Positions 7,875-14,366 of a stretch of 63,785 nucleotides of DNA are shown one piece after another. The notes beneath the pieces are model-generated. The model ran no database searches. It was not told the DNA's origin and saw nothing but the letters and a program-made list of their open reading frames with translations. How positions within the stretch are numbered: the stretch's first letter is position 1; each line of letters starts with the position of its first letter. The position numbers were made by a program, and so were the translations under genes. The DNA lies in IMG/VR virus record IMGVR_UViG_3300032157_000216, positions 1-63,785 of that record; one strand, written 5' to 3'. The DNA is from a virus.

Positions 7875-7882
7875 TATTTATC
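7875..7882 (-). promoter_or_regulatory. Late box 5 nt before ATG
   Basis: GATAAATA separated from ATG 7869 by CAAGT only. A T4-type start point would fall at or near the ATG. Confidence 0.6.
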
Positions 7883-7894
7883 TTTTTCCCAATG

Positions 7895-7983
7895 AGGCCA
7901 GGGTTGGATTCAAACCAACGATGTATACCAAGGTAGTTTCCCGCTTTGCAGACGAGTGCATTCGATCGCTTTGCTACCTGGCC
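7895..7983 (-). tRNA. tRNA-Cys(GCA) with long variable arm
   Basis: Acceptor GGCCAGG/CCTGGCC, U73 (a Cys identity base), anticodon arm CTCGT-CTGCAAA-GCGGG, T arm GTTGG-TTTGAAT-CCAAC. The variable region is about 20 nt with an inner TACC-TT-GGTA stem, unlike normal tRNA-Cys. CCA is not encoded. Confidence 0.8.
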
Positions 7984-7985
7984 AT

Positions 7986-8366
7986 TTACTCTACTTCTTC
8001 ACCCAATTCCTCTTTCAGTTTCTTAAACATCTTGAGTTTGGACTCTCTATCTTTCAATTCTTTCTTCATCTTACGTGTAAGAGCTGCATCTTCACGCTTT
8101 TTCTTTTCTTCTGCTTCTCTTATTTCTTCTGCTTTCGAAATAGCAAGATAATCTTTAATTGTCTTGGCAACAAATGCTTTTGTATCAACTGGACGTTCTA
8201 AAAGTTGAAAATTCAACTTCTGAGAAGCAAATTTTAAAGTTCTGAATTCTTCATCAGATACTTCTTCCCAATCTGTAATTGATTCGACGATCTTATGATA
8301 GTCATCATCGTATTCTCCGGAGCAGTAAAACTCACGCGAGATAATAATTGCTATCTTATGTGACAT
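7986..8366 (-). CDS. Uncharacterised coiled-coil phage protein
   Basis: A 126-residue protein, not recognised. The first 70 residues look globular (HKIAIIISREFYCSGEYDD, ITDWEEVSDEEF); the rest is a Lys/Glu-rich helix, EEIREAEEKKKREDAAL to KKLKEELGEE, likely a coiled coil. AAGGAGATAGT before ATG 8366 is a strong ribosome site. A hairpin RNA copy ends about 20 nt upstream of the start, so that RNA could act as its leader. The stop lies 2 nt before the 5' end of tRNA-Cys. Confidence 0.75.
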   Translation of the reverse strand: MSHKIAIIISREFYCSGEYDDDYHKIVESITDWEEVSDEEFRTLKFASQKLNFQLLERPVDTKAFVAKTIKDYLAISKAEEIREAEEKKKREDAALTRKMKKELKDRESKLKMFKKLKEELGEEVE

Positions 8367-8386
8367 ACTATCTCCTTAATAAAGTC

Positions 8387-8448
8387 AGAGTGCGCTTTCT
8401 TTTCAAGATAATGGTTTGAAATTTTTAATTGTTTGCGGTAAACACTCT
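8387..8448 (-). ncRNA. Hairpin RNA family, copy 3
   Basis: Outer stem AGAGTG/CACTCT, flanks TTCTAA and GACTTT, ACCGCAAAC element, inner stem TTTCAA/TTGAAA with a 9-nt loop. It follows the CCA of tRNA-Tyr and precedes the 7986-8366 gene. Confidence 0.7.
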
Positions 8449-8457
8449 TTAGAAACT

Positions 8458-8541
8458 TGGTGGAGATAGCTGGAATCGAACCAACCGGGCGTTAACAGGT
8501 GATTTACAGTCACCCCCTGCTCCATACAGGTCTACATCTCC
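8458..8541 (-). tRNA. tRNA-Tyr(GTA)
   Basis: Acceptor GGAGATG/TATCTCC, anticodon arm GGTGA-CTGTAAA-TCACC, about 12-nt variable arm as expected for bacterial Tyr, T loop TTCGATT, A73 with encoded CCA. Confidence 0.92.
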
Positions 8542-8542
8542 A

Positions 8543-8678
8543 AATTCAGTCGGTAATACGTTACCAGCGTGGAAAAGCATACAACTTATTCCAATAATAG
8601 GGCAATGGCTACACGTGGAATTGACCATTGCGTGTCCACTCGGCCGGAATTACTTCCGCGCATTCATCCACGACGACT
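8543..8678 (-). other. Non-coding stretch, possible structured RNA
   Basis: No gene or tRNA. It contains CAATGG/CCATTG across 16 nt and GGTAA-CGTA-TTACC, both perfect, so a small structured RNA is possible. Confidence 0.3.
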
Positions 8679-8752
8679 TGGTAGGGCTGCAAGGAATCAA
8701 ACCTTGGTAGATCGGTTAAAAGCCGACTATTCTATCATTGAATTACAACCCC
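8679..8752 (-). tRNA. tRNA-Lys(TTT)
   Basis: Acceptor GGGGTTG/CAGCCCT, anticodon arm GTCGG-CTTTTAA-CCGAT, T arm CAAGG-TTTGATT-CCTTG, A73 CCA. Its first ten bases contain the stop codon of the 8743-8922 gene. Confidence 0.92.
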
Positions 8753-8922
8753 GAAACTGACATTCTACGTTTGATTTCAATGTGAATATCATAATATGTC
8801 ATTCCCATTTCCTTCAAGTAGGAAAACTCATCAACTGCTTCATAATGATTCCACTTCACAAACTCTTCATAGAGTTTAAGTAGTTCATCACCCGATAACT
8901 CTCTTAGTTCTTTGTTTGTCAT
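8743..8922 (-). CDS. Small uncharacterised protein (59 aa)
   Basis: The start is taken at ATG 8922 (MTNKELRELSGDELLKLYEE) because a longer frame would run through tRNA-Ser. The product is acidic and helical with FVKWNHYEAVDEFSYL. It is not recognised. The ribosome site is weak. The stop TAA is formed by bases 8-9 of tRNA-Lys, so gene and tRNA overlap by 10 nt; the transcript would have to be either translated or processed. Confidence 0.55.
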   Translation of the reverse strand: MTNKELRELSGDELLKLYEEFVKWNHYEAVDEFSYLKEMGMTYYDIHIEIKRRMSVSGL

Positions 8923-8935
8923 TATTACTTTTATT

Positions 8936-9026
8936 TGGCGGATGACCGGGGGGTCGAACCCCGAAACCTGTTCATCACAAGTCGACAGTTTAGCAAACTG
9001 CTCCAATACCATTATGGGAGTCATCC
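8936..9026 (-). tRNA. tRNA-Ser(GCT)
   Basis: Acceptor GGATGAC/GTCATCC, G73 CCA, anticodon loop TTGCTAA on GCAGT/ACTGT, proper type II long variable arm, T arm CGGGG-TTCGACC-CCCCG. Confidence 0.9.
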
Positions 9027-9037
9027 AAAATTCTTGC

Positions 9038-9167
9038 TGCCCTAAGGAGGAATCGAACCTCGAGTGTATCAGACTCTGAACCTTACCTTGTACCTACTAA
9101 GTGTTCAGTACTCTTTCCCTGATACGTACGAAATACGTACTAACCCTTCAGCGGTTCACATGGGGCA
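9038..9167 (-). ncRNA. tRNA-like RNA with giant variable region
   Basis: Ends pair TGCCC/GGGCA. A D-like arm AACC-GCTGAAG-GGTT and a T-arm GAGG-TTCGATT-CCTC are present, but between them lie a GTACG/CGTAC hairpin and a long arm closed by GTATCAG/CTGATAC. At 130 nt no ordinary anticodon arm is convincing. Confidence 0.5.
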
Positions 9168-9173
9168 TATGTA

Positions 9174-9491
9174 TTATAACTTGTCCGGGTACTTAGAGTC
9201 AAGTACATCAACCGCATGAAACGGACTTGTTCCAATGTCAAGGACTTGAATATTTATAAATCCATTCTCCTCTGTGATCAAACTGTCCTTCGAATCGATT
9301 GATCCACGATACTTGTCATGACCTTTCTTATTCATAAGATCGCCTGTAGCAGGATCAATCGATCCCCATTCAGTCTTGACATTACCCATTGGTTCAACAG
9401 CATAGGTTTTTCCTGTACGAGTAGAATGAATGATGAAACGTCCCGTCTCATCTGTGTTCGTTAAGAATTTTTGTCTTACGTCTTGTCTCAT
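9174..9491 (-). CDS. Uncharacterised phage protein (105 aa)
   Basis: A 105-residue protein not recognised, with AAGGGA about 10 nt before ATG 9491. It begins MRQDVRQKFLTNTDETGRF, then contains SGKTYAVEPMGN-type beta strands and ends FHAVDVLDSKYPDKL. The pattern of short strands with Gly/Asn turns suggests a small beta-rich fold; there is no signal peptide or membrane segment. It is flanked by tRNA-like genes on both sides. Confidence 0.65.
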   Translation of the reverse strand: MRQDVRQKFLTNTDETGRFIIHSTRTGKTYAVEPMGNVKTEWGSIDPATGDLMNKKGHDKYRGSIDSKDSLITEENGFINIQVLDIGTSPFHAVDVLDSKYPDKL

Positions 9492-9525
9492 ACCATTTCC
9501 CTTCTGTTAAAATCCCTGTTCTACA

Positions 9526-9615
9526 GGTCTTGAACCTGTTACAACGAAGCTTATCGTTACACTTACTTCGCATTAGCTGCATTCTCTGGGGGTAACGCTC
9601 CAGCAAGCAGAACAT
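9526..9615 (-). ncRNA. tRNA-like RNA, no clear anticodon arm
   Basis: Acceptor TGTTCT/AGAACA and a good T arm ACAGG-TTCAAGA-CCTGT at type II tRNA length, but the middle folds as CTGG/CCAG and CGAAG/CTTCG with no 7-nt U33 loop. It is 3 nt upstream of no obvious CCA and 3 nt after tRNA-Gln(CTG). Confidence 0.45.
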
Positions 9616-9618
9616 TTC

Positions 9619-9695
9619 TGGCAAGGCCTCTCGGACTCGAACCGAGGCATTCATGGCTCAGAACCATGCCGCTCTTCCCCTTAAGCTACGACCCA
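9619..9695 (-). tRNA. tRNA-Gln(CTG)
   Basis: Anticodon arm CATGG-TTCTGAG-CCATG, T arm CTCGG-TTCGAGT-CCGAG, G73 CCA. The acceptor pairs only in its middle; U1-U72 is open as in Gln(TTG), and G7-A66 mismatches. Confidence 0.82.
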
Positions 9696-9701
9696 ATAAA
9701 C

Positions 9702-9777
9702 TGGAGCTCCTAGGGGGAATCGAACCCCTCCTTTACACCTTGAAAGGGTGTCGTCCTCACCAATAGACGATAGAAGC
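9702..9777 (-). tRNA. tRNA-Glu(TTC)
   Basis: Acceptor GCTTCTA/TAGGAGC, anticodon arm ACACC-CTTTCAA-GGTGT, T loop TTCGATT, U73 CCA. Confidence 0.9.
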
Positions 9778-9784
9778 ATATACA

Positions 9785-10537
9785 CTAATCTAGACTTCCT
9801 GTAAAGTCCTTCGGAACAAAATGTAGAAAGACTCCTAAAGCACTTTCAAATGAATTAGGCATTGGATCTCTCCAATGTGGATCACGGGTTCCTGAATACA
9901 ACACTGCATCACCTGCGTCAAGTTCAACTCGATTTACTATCTGTTCACGTTCGATAAACAATGGCCATTCTCTTAATGAAATATTTGGTTTACCTTGTAG
10001 CATCATTGAGATATTATATTCACATTGTGGTCGATCAGTATGCTTAGGTAATACAGCACCAACCACATAAGCTGCGGTGAATGCATAACTTGCCTTGATA
10101 GGTTTATCTACGATATAATTTATCATCGTTTCAACATTCTGATGAATCAATCTCATCAACGGTAAGTTATGAACCCACAATCGTTTAGATATATGTCCAA
10201 ATTTGTGTAATTCCGGTTTTAACCAAAAATGATGAGCCATCACAGTTTCAGCATACTCTTTAGTTATCAACTGTGGTATCCTTACCCAACCTTGATTTCT
10301 CATCTGTTCGCGTAACTCTTCCCATGAAAGTCGTCCTTCGGGATTTTGATGCCTGAGGATAAATTCTAATTTCCCTTCCTCAAATGGGGAAGGATACCAT
10401 CCTTGGTAATAAGAATCATAAATCCAAATAATTGGTTTAATTAAGGAATCACTAATGGCCTGGTAATCAACACGATGTGCATTTTTGACGTCGAGTGGAA
10501 CATCATCAGATGTCTGAATTATGTATGTACTCATCAT
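9785..10537 (-). CDS. 2OG-Fe(II) oxygenase-like protein
   Basis: About 250 residues. Near the C-terminus VLPKHTDRPQCEYNIS gives the H-x-D pair and GTRDPHWRDPM the third histidine with an arginine, typical of the 2OG oxygenase fold. The N-terminal 120 residues are unrecognised. The start is placed at ATG 10537 because a GATAAATA box ends 5 nt before it; an ATG further upstream contains the box itself. It lies between tRNA-Glu and tRNA-Gln. The substrate is unknown. Confidence 0.75.
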   Translation of the reverse strand: MMSTYIIQTSDDVPLDVKNAHRVDYQAISDSLIKPIIWIYDSYYQGWYPSPFEEGKLEFILRHQNPEGRLSWEELREQMRNQGWVRIPQLITKEYAETVMAHHFWLKPELHKFGHISKRLWVHNLPLMRLIHQNVETMINYIVDKPIKASYAFTAAYVVGAVLPKHTDRPQCEYNISMMLQGKPNISLREWPLFIEREQIVNRVELDAGDAVLYSGTRDPHWRDPMPNSFESALGVFLHFVPKDFTGSLD

Positions 10538-10542
10538 AATTC

Positions 10543-10550
10543 TATTTATC
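10543..10550 (-). promoter_or_regulatory. Late box 5 nt before ATG
   Basis: GATAAATA, spacer GAATT, ATG 10537. It begins directly after the CCA end of tRNA-Gln. Confidence 0.6.
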
Positions 10551-10551
10551 A

Positions 10552-10623
10552 TGGCAAGGGCGGTGAGAATCTAACTCACTCCGACAAGGTTCAAAGCCTT
10601 GCGTCGCTACAAGCGTCACCCCA
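10552..10623 (-). tRNA. tRNA-Gln(TTG), reduced D-loop
   Basis: Anticodon arm CAAGG-CTTTGAA-CCTTG, acceptor TGGGGTG/CGCCCTT with U1-U72 open, G73 CCA. The D arm is shortened to CGC-TTGTA-GCG, lacking the GG pair, and the T-loop TTAGATT lacks C56, so both partners of the elbow contact are missing. Confidence 0.82.
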
Positions 10624-10629
10624 ATTGTT

Positions 10630-10707
10630 TGGTATTCCCATCGGGATTTGAACCCGACTTTCCACCTTGAGAGGGTAGCGTCCTAAATGCCACTAGACGA
10701 TGGGAAT
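10630..10707 (-). tRNA. tRNA-Glu(CTC)
   Basis: Acceptor ATTCCCA/TGGGAAT, anticodon arm CTACC-CTCTCAA-GGTGG, T arm TCGGG-TTCAAAT-CCCGA, A73 CCA. Confidence 0.88.
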
Positions 10708-10711
10708 GTAA

Positions 10712-10784
10712 TGGACCCTCGTGAAGGACTCGAACCTTCGTAAGTCGATTTCGTAGACCGACCACCAAATCCATTGGACGAGAG
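10712..10784 (-). tRNA. tRNA-Arg(ACG), second copy
   Basis: Acceptor CTCTCGT/ACGAGGG, anticodon arm TCGGT-CTACGAA-ATCGA, T arm GAAGG-TTCGAGT-CCTTC, U73 CCA. It starts 1 nt after the stop of a small gene. Confidence 0.88.
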
Positions 10785-10785
10785 A

Positions 10786-10959
10786 TTATTCGTTATAATG
10801 TCTGCAGAGATTTCTTCTCTGCATCATAAATTCTCTTTCAAGGCGTTCGACATCTCCATCATTTTGTGGATTGCCGGAAGTGATATATCTTTCCAAATCA
10901 TTTCTTATGATCGGATCATTAAACACACTTTTAAAAAATTCAATTATACTTTTCAACAT
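10786..10959 (-). CDS. Small uncharacterised protein (57 aa)
   Basis: An open frame from ATG 10959 to TAA 10786. GAGGAG stands 7 nt before the ATG, a strong ribosome site. The product starts MLKSIIEFFKSVFNDPIIRN and continues with a charged helix DVERLEREFMMQRR. It is not recognised; an amphipathic N-terminal helix is likely. A CTCAGT-ATAAAC-ACTGAG hairpin ends inside the ribosome site and could regulate translation. It sits within the tRNA operon driven from 11226, between tRNA-Met and tRNA-Arg. Confidence 0.72.
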   Translation of the reverse strand: MLKSIIEFFKSVFNDPIIRNDLERYITSGNPQNDGDVERLEREFMMQRRNLCRHYNE

Positions 10960-11031
10960 ATAAATCTCCTCAGTGTTTATACTGAGTATTTACCGATTTA
11001 CATGCTGCACTGCAACAAAATAGGCAAATTT

Positions 11032-11105
11032 TGGTGATGAGTACAAGAATCGAACTTGTGAATCTACCTTATGAGAGTAGCGTTATACCACTTAACTAAA
11101 TCATC
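11032..11105 (-). tRNA. tRNA-Met(CAT)
   Basis: Acceptor GATGATT/ACTCATC (one T-C mismatch), D arm GTTAAGTGGTATAAC, anticodon arm CTACT-CTCATAA-GGTAG, T arm ACAAG-TTCGATT-CTTGT, A73 CCA. Elongator Met or lysidine-type Ile cannot be separated. Confidence 0.88.
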
Positions 11106-11111
11106 AATGTT

Positions 11112-11186
11112 TGGAGCGGGATGCGAGGATCGAACTCGCAACTAAACCTTGGCAAGGTCTCGTGTTACCACTAGCACCAATCCCGC
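11112..11186 (-). tRNA. tRNA-Gly(GCC)
   Basis: Acceptor GCGGGAT/ATCCCGC, anticodon arm AGACC-TTGCCAA-GGTTT, T arm GCGAG-TTCGATC-CTCGC, U73 CCA. First gene after a sigma-70 promoter. Confidence 0.92.
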
Positions 11187-11197
11187 AATGTTCTCTA

Positions 11198-11226
11198 ACT
11201 ATACGACTTATATAGACACATGTCAA
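11198..11226 (-). promoter_or_regulatory. Sigma-70 promoter of tRNA operon
   Basis: TTGACA at 11221-11226, 17-nt spacer, TATAGT at 11198-11203, 12 nt before tRNA-Gly. It probably drives tRNA-Gly, -Met, the 57-aa gene and the tRNAs beyond, early in infection. Confidence 0.85.
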
Positions 11227-11232
11227 CTGATT

Positions 11233-11763
11233 TTAAATCTTTACAAACTGTTTATCTTCTTCTAATAAAATTGATTGATAATAATCACACTCGTGACCAT
11301 ATGTAATTAAATTCCTTTGTCTAAGAATACCATAAATCTTATCCCATGGTTCCCTGAACGCAAGTTTTAATACAAGCCTATCGCGTGGTTCAGGTTCGAC
11401 ACTATGAATCTTTGAACCAACATCAATCAAAGCACATTCATATGCATATGAACATCCATTTATACGAATGGTGGGCATCCAATCATCTATTAGATTGATA
11501 TTGATACCAACTATTCTATCTATGTCAATATGTTCCGGTAATCTTGTATTCTTATATTGAAATGAAAATCTAGGTAATACATTTAATCCATATAAACCCA
11601 TATCTTGTAAAACAGGATTAACTAATTCCTTACCACCGAATAATTTTAGCCAATAATGTATTTCGCTACCCGAAGTTTGATGATGACGGGCTTTTAGAAA
11701 ATTCTTAAAGAAATATTCTCTTAATATTTGTTTATTGGCGTAATAATTTATGAAACAAAACAT
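11233..11763 (-). CDS. HxD...H oxygenase-like protein
   Basis: About 176 residues from ATG 11763 (chosen over GTG 11796 because GAAGAG precedes it); the start overlaps the upstream gene by 32 nt. LPEHIDIDRIVGIN gives H-x-D and KIHSVEPEPRDRLVLKL gives the distal His and Arg of a 2OG/Fe(II) beta-helix. It is paired with the upstream oxygenase in a two-gene unit. The two share little sequence apart from the metal ligands. Substrate unknown. Confidence 0.6.
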   Translation of the reverse strand: MFCFINYYANKQILREYFFKNFLKARHHQTSGSEIHYWLKLFGGKELVNPVLQDMGLYGLNVLPRFSFQYKNTRLPEHIDIDRIVGININLIDDWMPTIRINGCSYAYECALIDVGSKIHSVEPEPRDRLVLKLAFREPWDKIYGILRQRNLITYGHECDYYQSILLEEDKQFVKI

Positions 11764-12208
11764 CACTAATCTCTTCAAATGTCTTATCAAAGACACTTAT
11801 TTTAAATAATAACCTGTCAGATGAAACATTCAATACAGCATGTTCTACCTGAGTGTTTAATAAACCTGTTTTATAATAACAATCAAATTCTCTAAAATTT
11901 ATAACATCTAAATTATCTGATAAAAGAAAATTAAAACTACAAAGTGTTCCTCTATCTTTATGAAAACCTAGTGAAAATCCTGGCCTCTGAATATAAAATC
12001 TTGGTCTACAGTCTTTCAAATCAAATAATTTTTGAAAATGATCAGATAGTTCTTGAGCATATCCTGTATTGACTCTTTTTATTGCCCAACCATCAAACAC
12101 ATCGCCATTGAGAGGATCGACAAAAGGTTCATAACCTTCCATATCAGACGCTTGAGTTAATAATAACTCTTTATCAAAATCAAAATCAAATTCAATAATT
12201 GGCAACAT
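11732..12208 (-). CDS. HxD...H oxygenase-like protein
   Basis: A 158-residue protein. PGFSLGFHKDRGTLCSFNF supplies H-x-D and VEHAVLNVSSDRLLFKISV the distal His and the Arg that would bind 2-oxoglutarate. The size matches minimal aspartyl-hydroxylase-like or small 2OG enzymes. A GATAAATA box ends 4 nt before the ATG and no Shine-Dalgarno site is present. Its 3' end overlaps the next oxygenase. Target unknown. Confidence 0.65.
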   Translation of the reverse strand: MLPIIEFDFDFDKELLLTQASDMEGYEPFVDPLNGDVFDGWAIKRVNTGYAQELSDHFQKLFDLKDCRPRFYIQRPGFSLGFHKDRGTLCSFNFLLSDNLDVINFREFDCYYKTGLLNTQVEHAVLNVSSDRLLFKISVFDKTFEEISDVLFHKLLRQ

Positions 12209-12212
12209 ATGA

Positions 12213-12220
12213 TATTTATC
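12213..12220 (-). promoter_or_regulatory. Late box 4 nt before ATG
   Basis: GATAAATA, spacer TCAT, ATG 12208. It abuts the CCA end of the upstream tRNA. Confidence 0.6.
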
Positions 12221-12290
12221 TGGAGGTAAGTAAGGATCGCGAATCCTCTCGCCGGGTGCGACCCAGCTCGTCCGCTGTCAACGACTTACC
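12221..12290 (-). tRNA. tRNA, probably Ala(CGC)
   Basis: Acceptor GGTAAGT/ACTTACC, U73 CCA, anticodon arm GCTGG-GTCGCAC-CCGGC, T-arm GAGGA-TTCGCGA-TCCTT. The variable loop is only 2 nt and the D arm is poor, so function and identity are uncertain. Confidence 0.6.
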
Positions 12291-12296
12291 ATAATA

Positions 12297-12389
12297 TGGC
12301 GGGTGAAGGGTCGTGTCGATCGCCTACCGGCTCATCACCGATACACTAGTTTTCAAGACTAAGACTGGGGCCGCCCAGCATCATCACCC
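12297..12389 (-). tRNA. tRNA-Ser(TGA)
   Basis: Acceptor GGGTGAT/TTCACCC, G73 CCA, anticodon arm TTAGT-CTTGAAA-ACTAG, D arm CTGG/CCAG, long variable arm. The T stem GGCG/CGACC carries one bulged A. Confidence 0.8.
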
Positions 12390-12445
12390 ATAAAAAGGAA
12401 GATCATAAAGCCATGCGACATCACGGCGCCTCTATGACCTATTAT

Positions 12446-12522
12446 TGGTACCTGGATAGAGAATCGAACTCTACTAATCCCATTTGTAAGAAGGGTGGCT
12501 TCACCAGCTGCACTCTCCAGGC
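12446..12522 (-). tRNA. tRNA-Val(TAC)
   Basis: Acceptor GCCTGGA/TCCAGGT, anticodon loop CTTACAA on CCCTT/ATGGG with one T-T mismatch, T arm TAGAG-TTCGATT-CTCTA, A73 CCA. Confidence 0.85.
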
Positions 12523-12532
12523 ATTGTTTGTT

Positions 12533-12602
12533 TACGCATTGCAGGATTCGAACCTGCGTCCCCACCGGGTCTGGTGGCGTTCTACCTTTGAACTAAATCC
12601 GT
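12533..12602 (-). tRNA. tRNA-like gene with 6-nt anticodon loop
   Basis: Good acceptor ACGGATT/AATGCGT (one mismatch), D arm GTTC/GAAC and T arm GCAGG-TTCGAAT-CCTGC. The anticodon stem CCACC/GGTGG encloses only AGACCC, with no U33. No CCA is encoded. Amino acid not assignable; may be inactive. Confidence 0.6.
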
Positions 12603-12610
12603 CTCTATAT

Positions 12611-12678
12611 AAGACTGTCCCATACTATCAGGCGTGGAAGTGATACCTTCTCGCAGAGGGGAATATTAACACAGTCTT
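12611..12678 (-). ncRNA. Structured RNA, possible diverged family member
   Basis: Outer stem AAGACTGT/ACAGTCTT (8 bp) with an inner GCG-A-GAAG-GTATCA-CTTC-CA-CGC hairpin, between tRNA-Phe and the 6-nt-loop tRNA. It has no CAGCAA element but starts with AG after CTA like the repeated family. Confidence 0.5.
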
Positions 12679-12684
12679 AGTGAA

Positions 12685-12760
12685 TGGTACCGATGACTGG
12701 GTTTGAACCAGCGACGCACAACTTTTCAAGCTGCCGCTCTACCAACTGAGCTACATCGGC
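12685..12760 (-). tRNA. tRNA-Phe(GAA)
   Basis: Acceptor GCCGATG/CATCGGT, D arm GCTCAGTTGGTAGAGC, anticodon arm GCAGC-TTGAAAA-GTTGT, T arm GCTGG-TTCAAAC-CCAGT, A73 CCA. Confidence 0.92.
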
Positions 12761-12768
12761 ATAAATTT

Positions 12769-12845
12769 TGGTGGACACATGAGGGAATCGAACCCTCGAC
12801 ATCCTACTTGCAAGGCAGGCGTTCTCCCAACTGAACTAATGGCCC
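12769..12845 (-). tRNA. tRNA-Ala(TGC)
   Basis: Anticodon arm CCTGC-CTTGCAA-GTAGG, T arm GAGGG-TTCGATT-CCCTC, A73 CCA. The acceptor GGGCCAT pairs with the 3' strand only if one T is bulged. Confidence 0.85.
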
Positions 12846-12874
12846 ATATCTAAAAAATCTACTAACTATTGCCA

Positions 12875-12932
12875 CCTGTCCCCGGATCTATAATAATCGT
12901 CCCCGGGTTTGGACTTACACCGTGCTAACAGG
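12875..12932 (-). ncRNA. Possible small RNA downstream of a late box
   Basis: CCTGT/ACAGG closes a region with CCCGG/CCGGG inside; a GATAAATA box lies immediately upstream (12934-12941). There is no ORF between box and tRNA-Ala. Confidence 0.4.
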
Positions 12933-12933
12933 C

Positions 12934-12941
12934 TATTTATC
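12934..12941 (-). promoter_or_regulatory. Late promoter box GATAAATA
   Basis: It lies downstream of the 12996-13559 gene, so it would transcribe the structured stretch and the tRNAs beyond. Confidence 0.5.
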
Positions 12942-12995
12942 GGCAGAACTTTAACCATTAACCTGAGCTATAGTAGCAGACCCAGCGCCTGGTGG

Positions 12996-13559
12996 TCAAC
13001 CTGGCTTGTTTGCTGTTCTTTTTCGTTCTCTTATCCAAAGTGCAGCAATCCATTTTTCGCCTTTGGTAACAAGTCTGCCATGATGTGCAGTTGAACTTTT
13101 TATCTTCAAATCTGGATTGCTATAATCAAAGAAGAGAAATTTACCTTCTTCGGGTTCAACCCAAACATTGAGCAATGGAAAATCTGTAGCACCACCTTCA
13201 AAATTATCATTAAGATAAATTATTATTGTTGCTATTCTATTACCATTTTCCTCACACGCCTGCAGAGCTTCGAAACTTTTGAAAAAATCAGAATGAAGTT
13301 TAAATTCATCACCCATTTTATATCGGATAACTTCTAAGTCTTCAAATCGATCTTTATCTATTTCTAATATAGAACTGATTCTATCACAAATTTTTGATAC
13401 AAGTAAATTATTACTATCAGTTCTAGCACTCCATGATCCTCTCATTCCTTTCGGAATAGCGCCATATCCAGAGTAACTTAATAACGTGGAGTCTCTTAGC
13501 TTGTCTTTATATTCTTCAATTAAAGACTGACATTCTTCATGTGTAAGAAAATTCATCAT
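12996..13559 (-). CDS. Prolyl-4-hydroxylase-like 2OG oxygenase
   Basis: A 187-residue protein of the P4H type: VIRYKMGDEFKLHSDFF with H-x-D, IATIIIYLNDNFEGGATDFP, and AHHGRLVTKGEKWIAALWIRER with the distal His and Lys that binds 2-oxoglutarate. Residues 20-185 align closely with the N-terminal domain of the fusion protein at 14367-15746, so the two are paralogues in one operon. P4H enzymes hydroxylate proline in peptides. It starts 50 nt after the cupin gene stop, with ATGATG as start. Confidence 0.88.
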   Translation of the reverse strand: MMNFLTHEECQSLIEEYKDKLRDSTLLSYSGYGAIPKGMRGSWSARTDSNNLLVSKICDRISSILEIDKDRFEDLEVIRYKMGDEFKLHSDFFKSFEALQACEENGNRIATIIIYLNDNFEGGATDFPLLNVWVEPEEGKFLFFDYSNPDLKIKSSTAHHGRLVTKGEKWIAALWIRERKRTANKPG

Positions 13560-13608
13560 TGTCTTAACAAGAGGAGATTCTCGATATAGTAAACTCTGAC
13601 ATTAAATG

Positions 13609-14181
13609 TTAATTTATTTTTCTCTTTGCTAATTCTTCTGCGTGCATTGGTCCTAACGGTTGCCCATCATAGGCAATAGTTGCACTAGACATAAAATTAT
13701 TCTTACTAACCCATTGTTCAATACTTAAAAAACATACACCACGGTCAAAAGTTCTAATAGAATGATACTCGCCGGGAATTAGTTTAAGACCATAATCTAA
13801 AAATTGATAATGAGGTTTATTTATATCCTTAATATCATCATTAAGCCTTCCAACAGAAGCTAATGATTCATATTCAAGATCAGCTATACCATCTATTTCT
13901 TCCGGTGTTTTACCTCTTAATCCAAACATTTCTCCGGAAACGAAAATAATTATATTGTTGAAATCAATGTGTTTATGCGGAGGGAAATATGAATTTGGTT
14001 TCATTAAATAATATTCGACCTGAAATACATCTTGTCGAAAAATTATTGAACTATAAGTTGTATCTGTCACATATACCCTGGCATCGACCGGAGGATAGAT
14101 TGGTGTCCCCATTGATAGGTACCAATCTGTAAATTCTTCAATCGATGCCCAAGTTTCAGGAATTGTATCCTTATCTTTCAT
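13609..14181 (-). CDS. Cupin-domain protein
   Basis: About 190 residues from ATG 14181 (a TTG two codons upstream is less likely). Cupin motif 1 is SYFPPHKHIDFNNIIIFVSG with H-x-H, motif 2 is LKLIPGEYHSIRTF. The second ligand set is incomplete (no Glu in motif 1), so it may bind metal differently. It starts 7 nt after the 58-aa gene and is followed by the P4H gene, so it probably acts with them. Aspartyl-hydroxylase-like or isomerase roles are alternatives. Confidence 0.7.
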   Translation of the reverse strand: MKDKDTIPETWASIEEFTDWYLSMGTPIYPPVDARVYVTDTTYSSIIFRQDVFQVEYYLMKPNSYFPPHKHIDFNNIIIFVSGEMFGLRGKTPEEIDGIADLEYESLASVGRLNDDIKDINKPHYQFLDYGLKLIPGEYHSIRTFDRGVCFLSIEQWVSKNNFMSSATIAYDGQPLGPMHAEELAKRKIN

Positions 14182-14188
14182 AGGCAAA

Positions 14189-14365
14189 TCAATAAGTTGA
14201 TACTGGAGTTACCGGTGCAGTCGGTGCTGGACCTAAATTGATATTTGATGTTCTATCAAGATGTACAACTTTAAATGCAGGAGGAAGTGTATTTTTTGGC
14301 ACTTCTTTCTCTTTCATATTTCTTTCTATTTCTCTCTTGGCAATCTCATTATATTGAATATCCAT
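14189..14365 (-). CDS. Small peptide with Pro-rich C-terminus (58 aa)
   Basis: An open frame from ATG 14365 to TGA 14189, with AAGGAAG 8 nt upstream of the start and only 1 nt after the fusion-gene stop. The N-terminus MDIQYNEIAKREIERNMKEK is charged and helical; the C-terminal half NLGPAPTAPVTPVSTY is rich in Pro and Thr. It lies among two P4H-like domains, a cupin and a PP-loop ATPase. A leader-plus-core substrate peptide is an attractive inference; a small virion or regulatory protein is the alternative. No homologue is recognised. Confidence 0.7.
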   Translation of the reverse strand: MDIQYNEIAKREIERNMKEKEVPKNTLPPAFKVVHLDRTSNINLGPAPTAPVTPVSTY

Positions 14366-14366
14366 T

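Noticed and set aside
8569-8760. Plus-strand ORF across tRNA-Lys
   Set aside because: It is antisense to a tRNA gene and a minus-strand gene end, without a promoter or ribosome site.
12359-12565. Small minus-strand ORF over tRNA-Ser and tRNA-Val
   Set aside because: It overlaps two clear tRNA genes and has no ribosome site.
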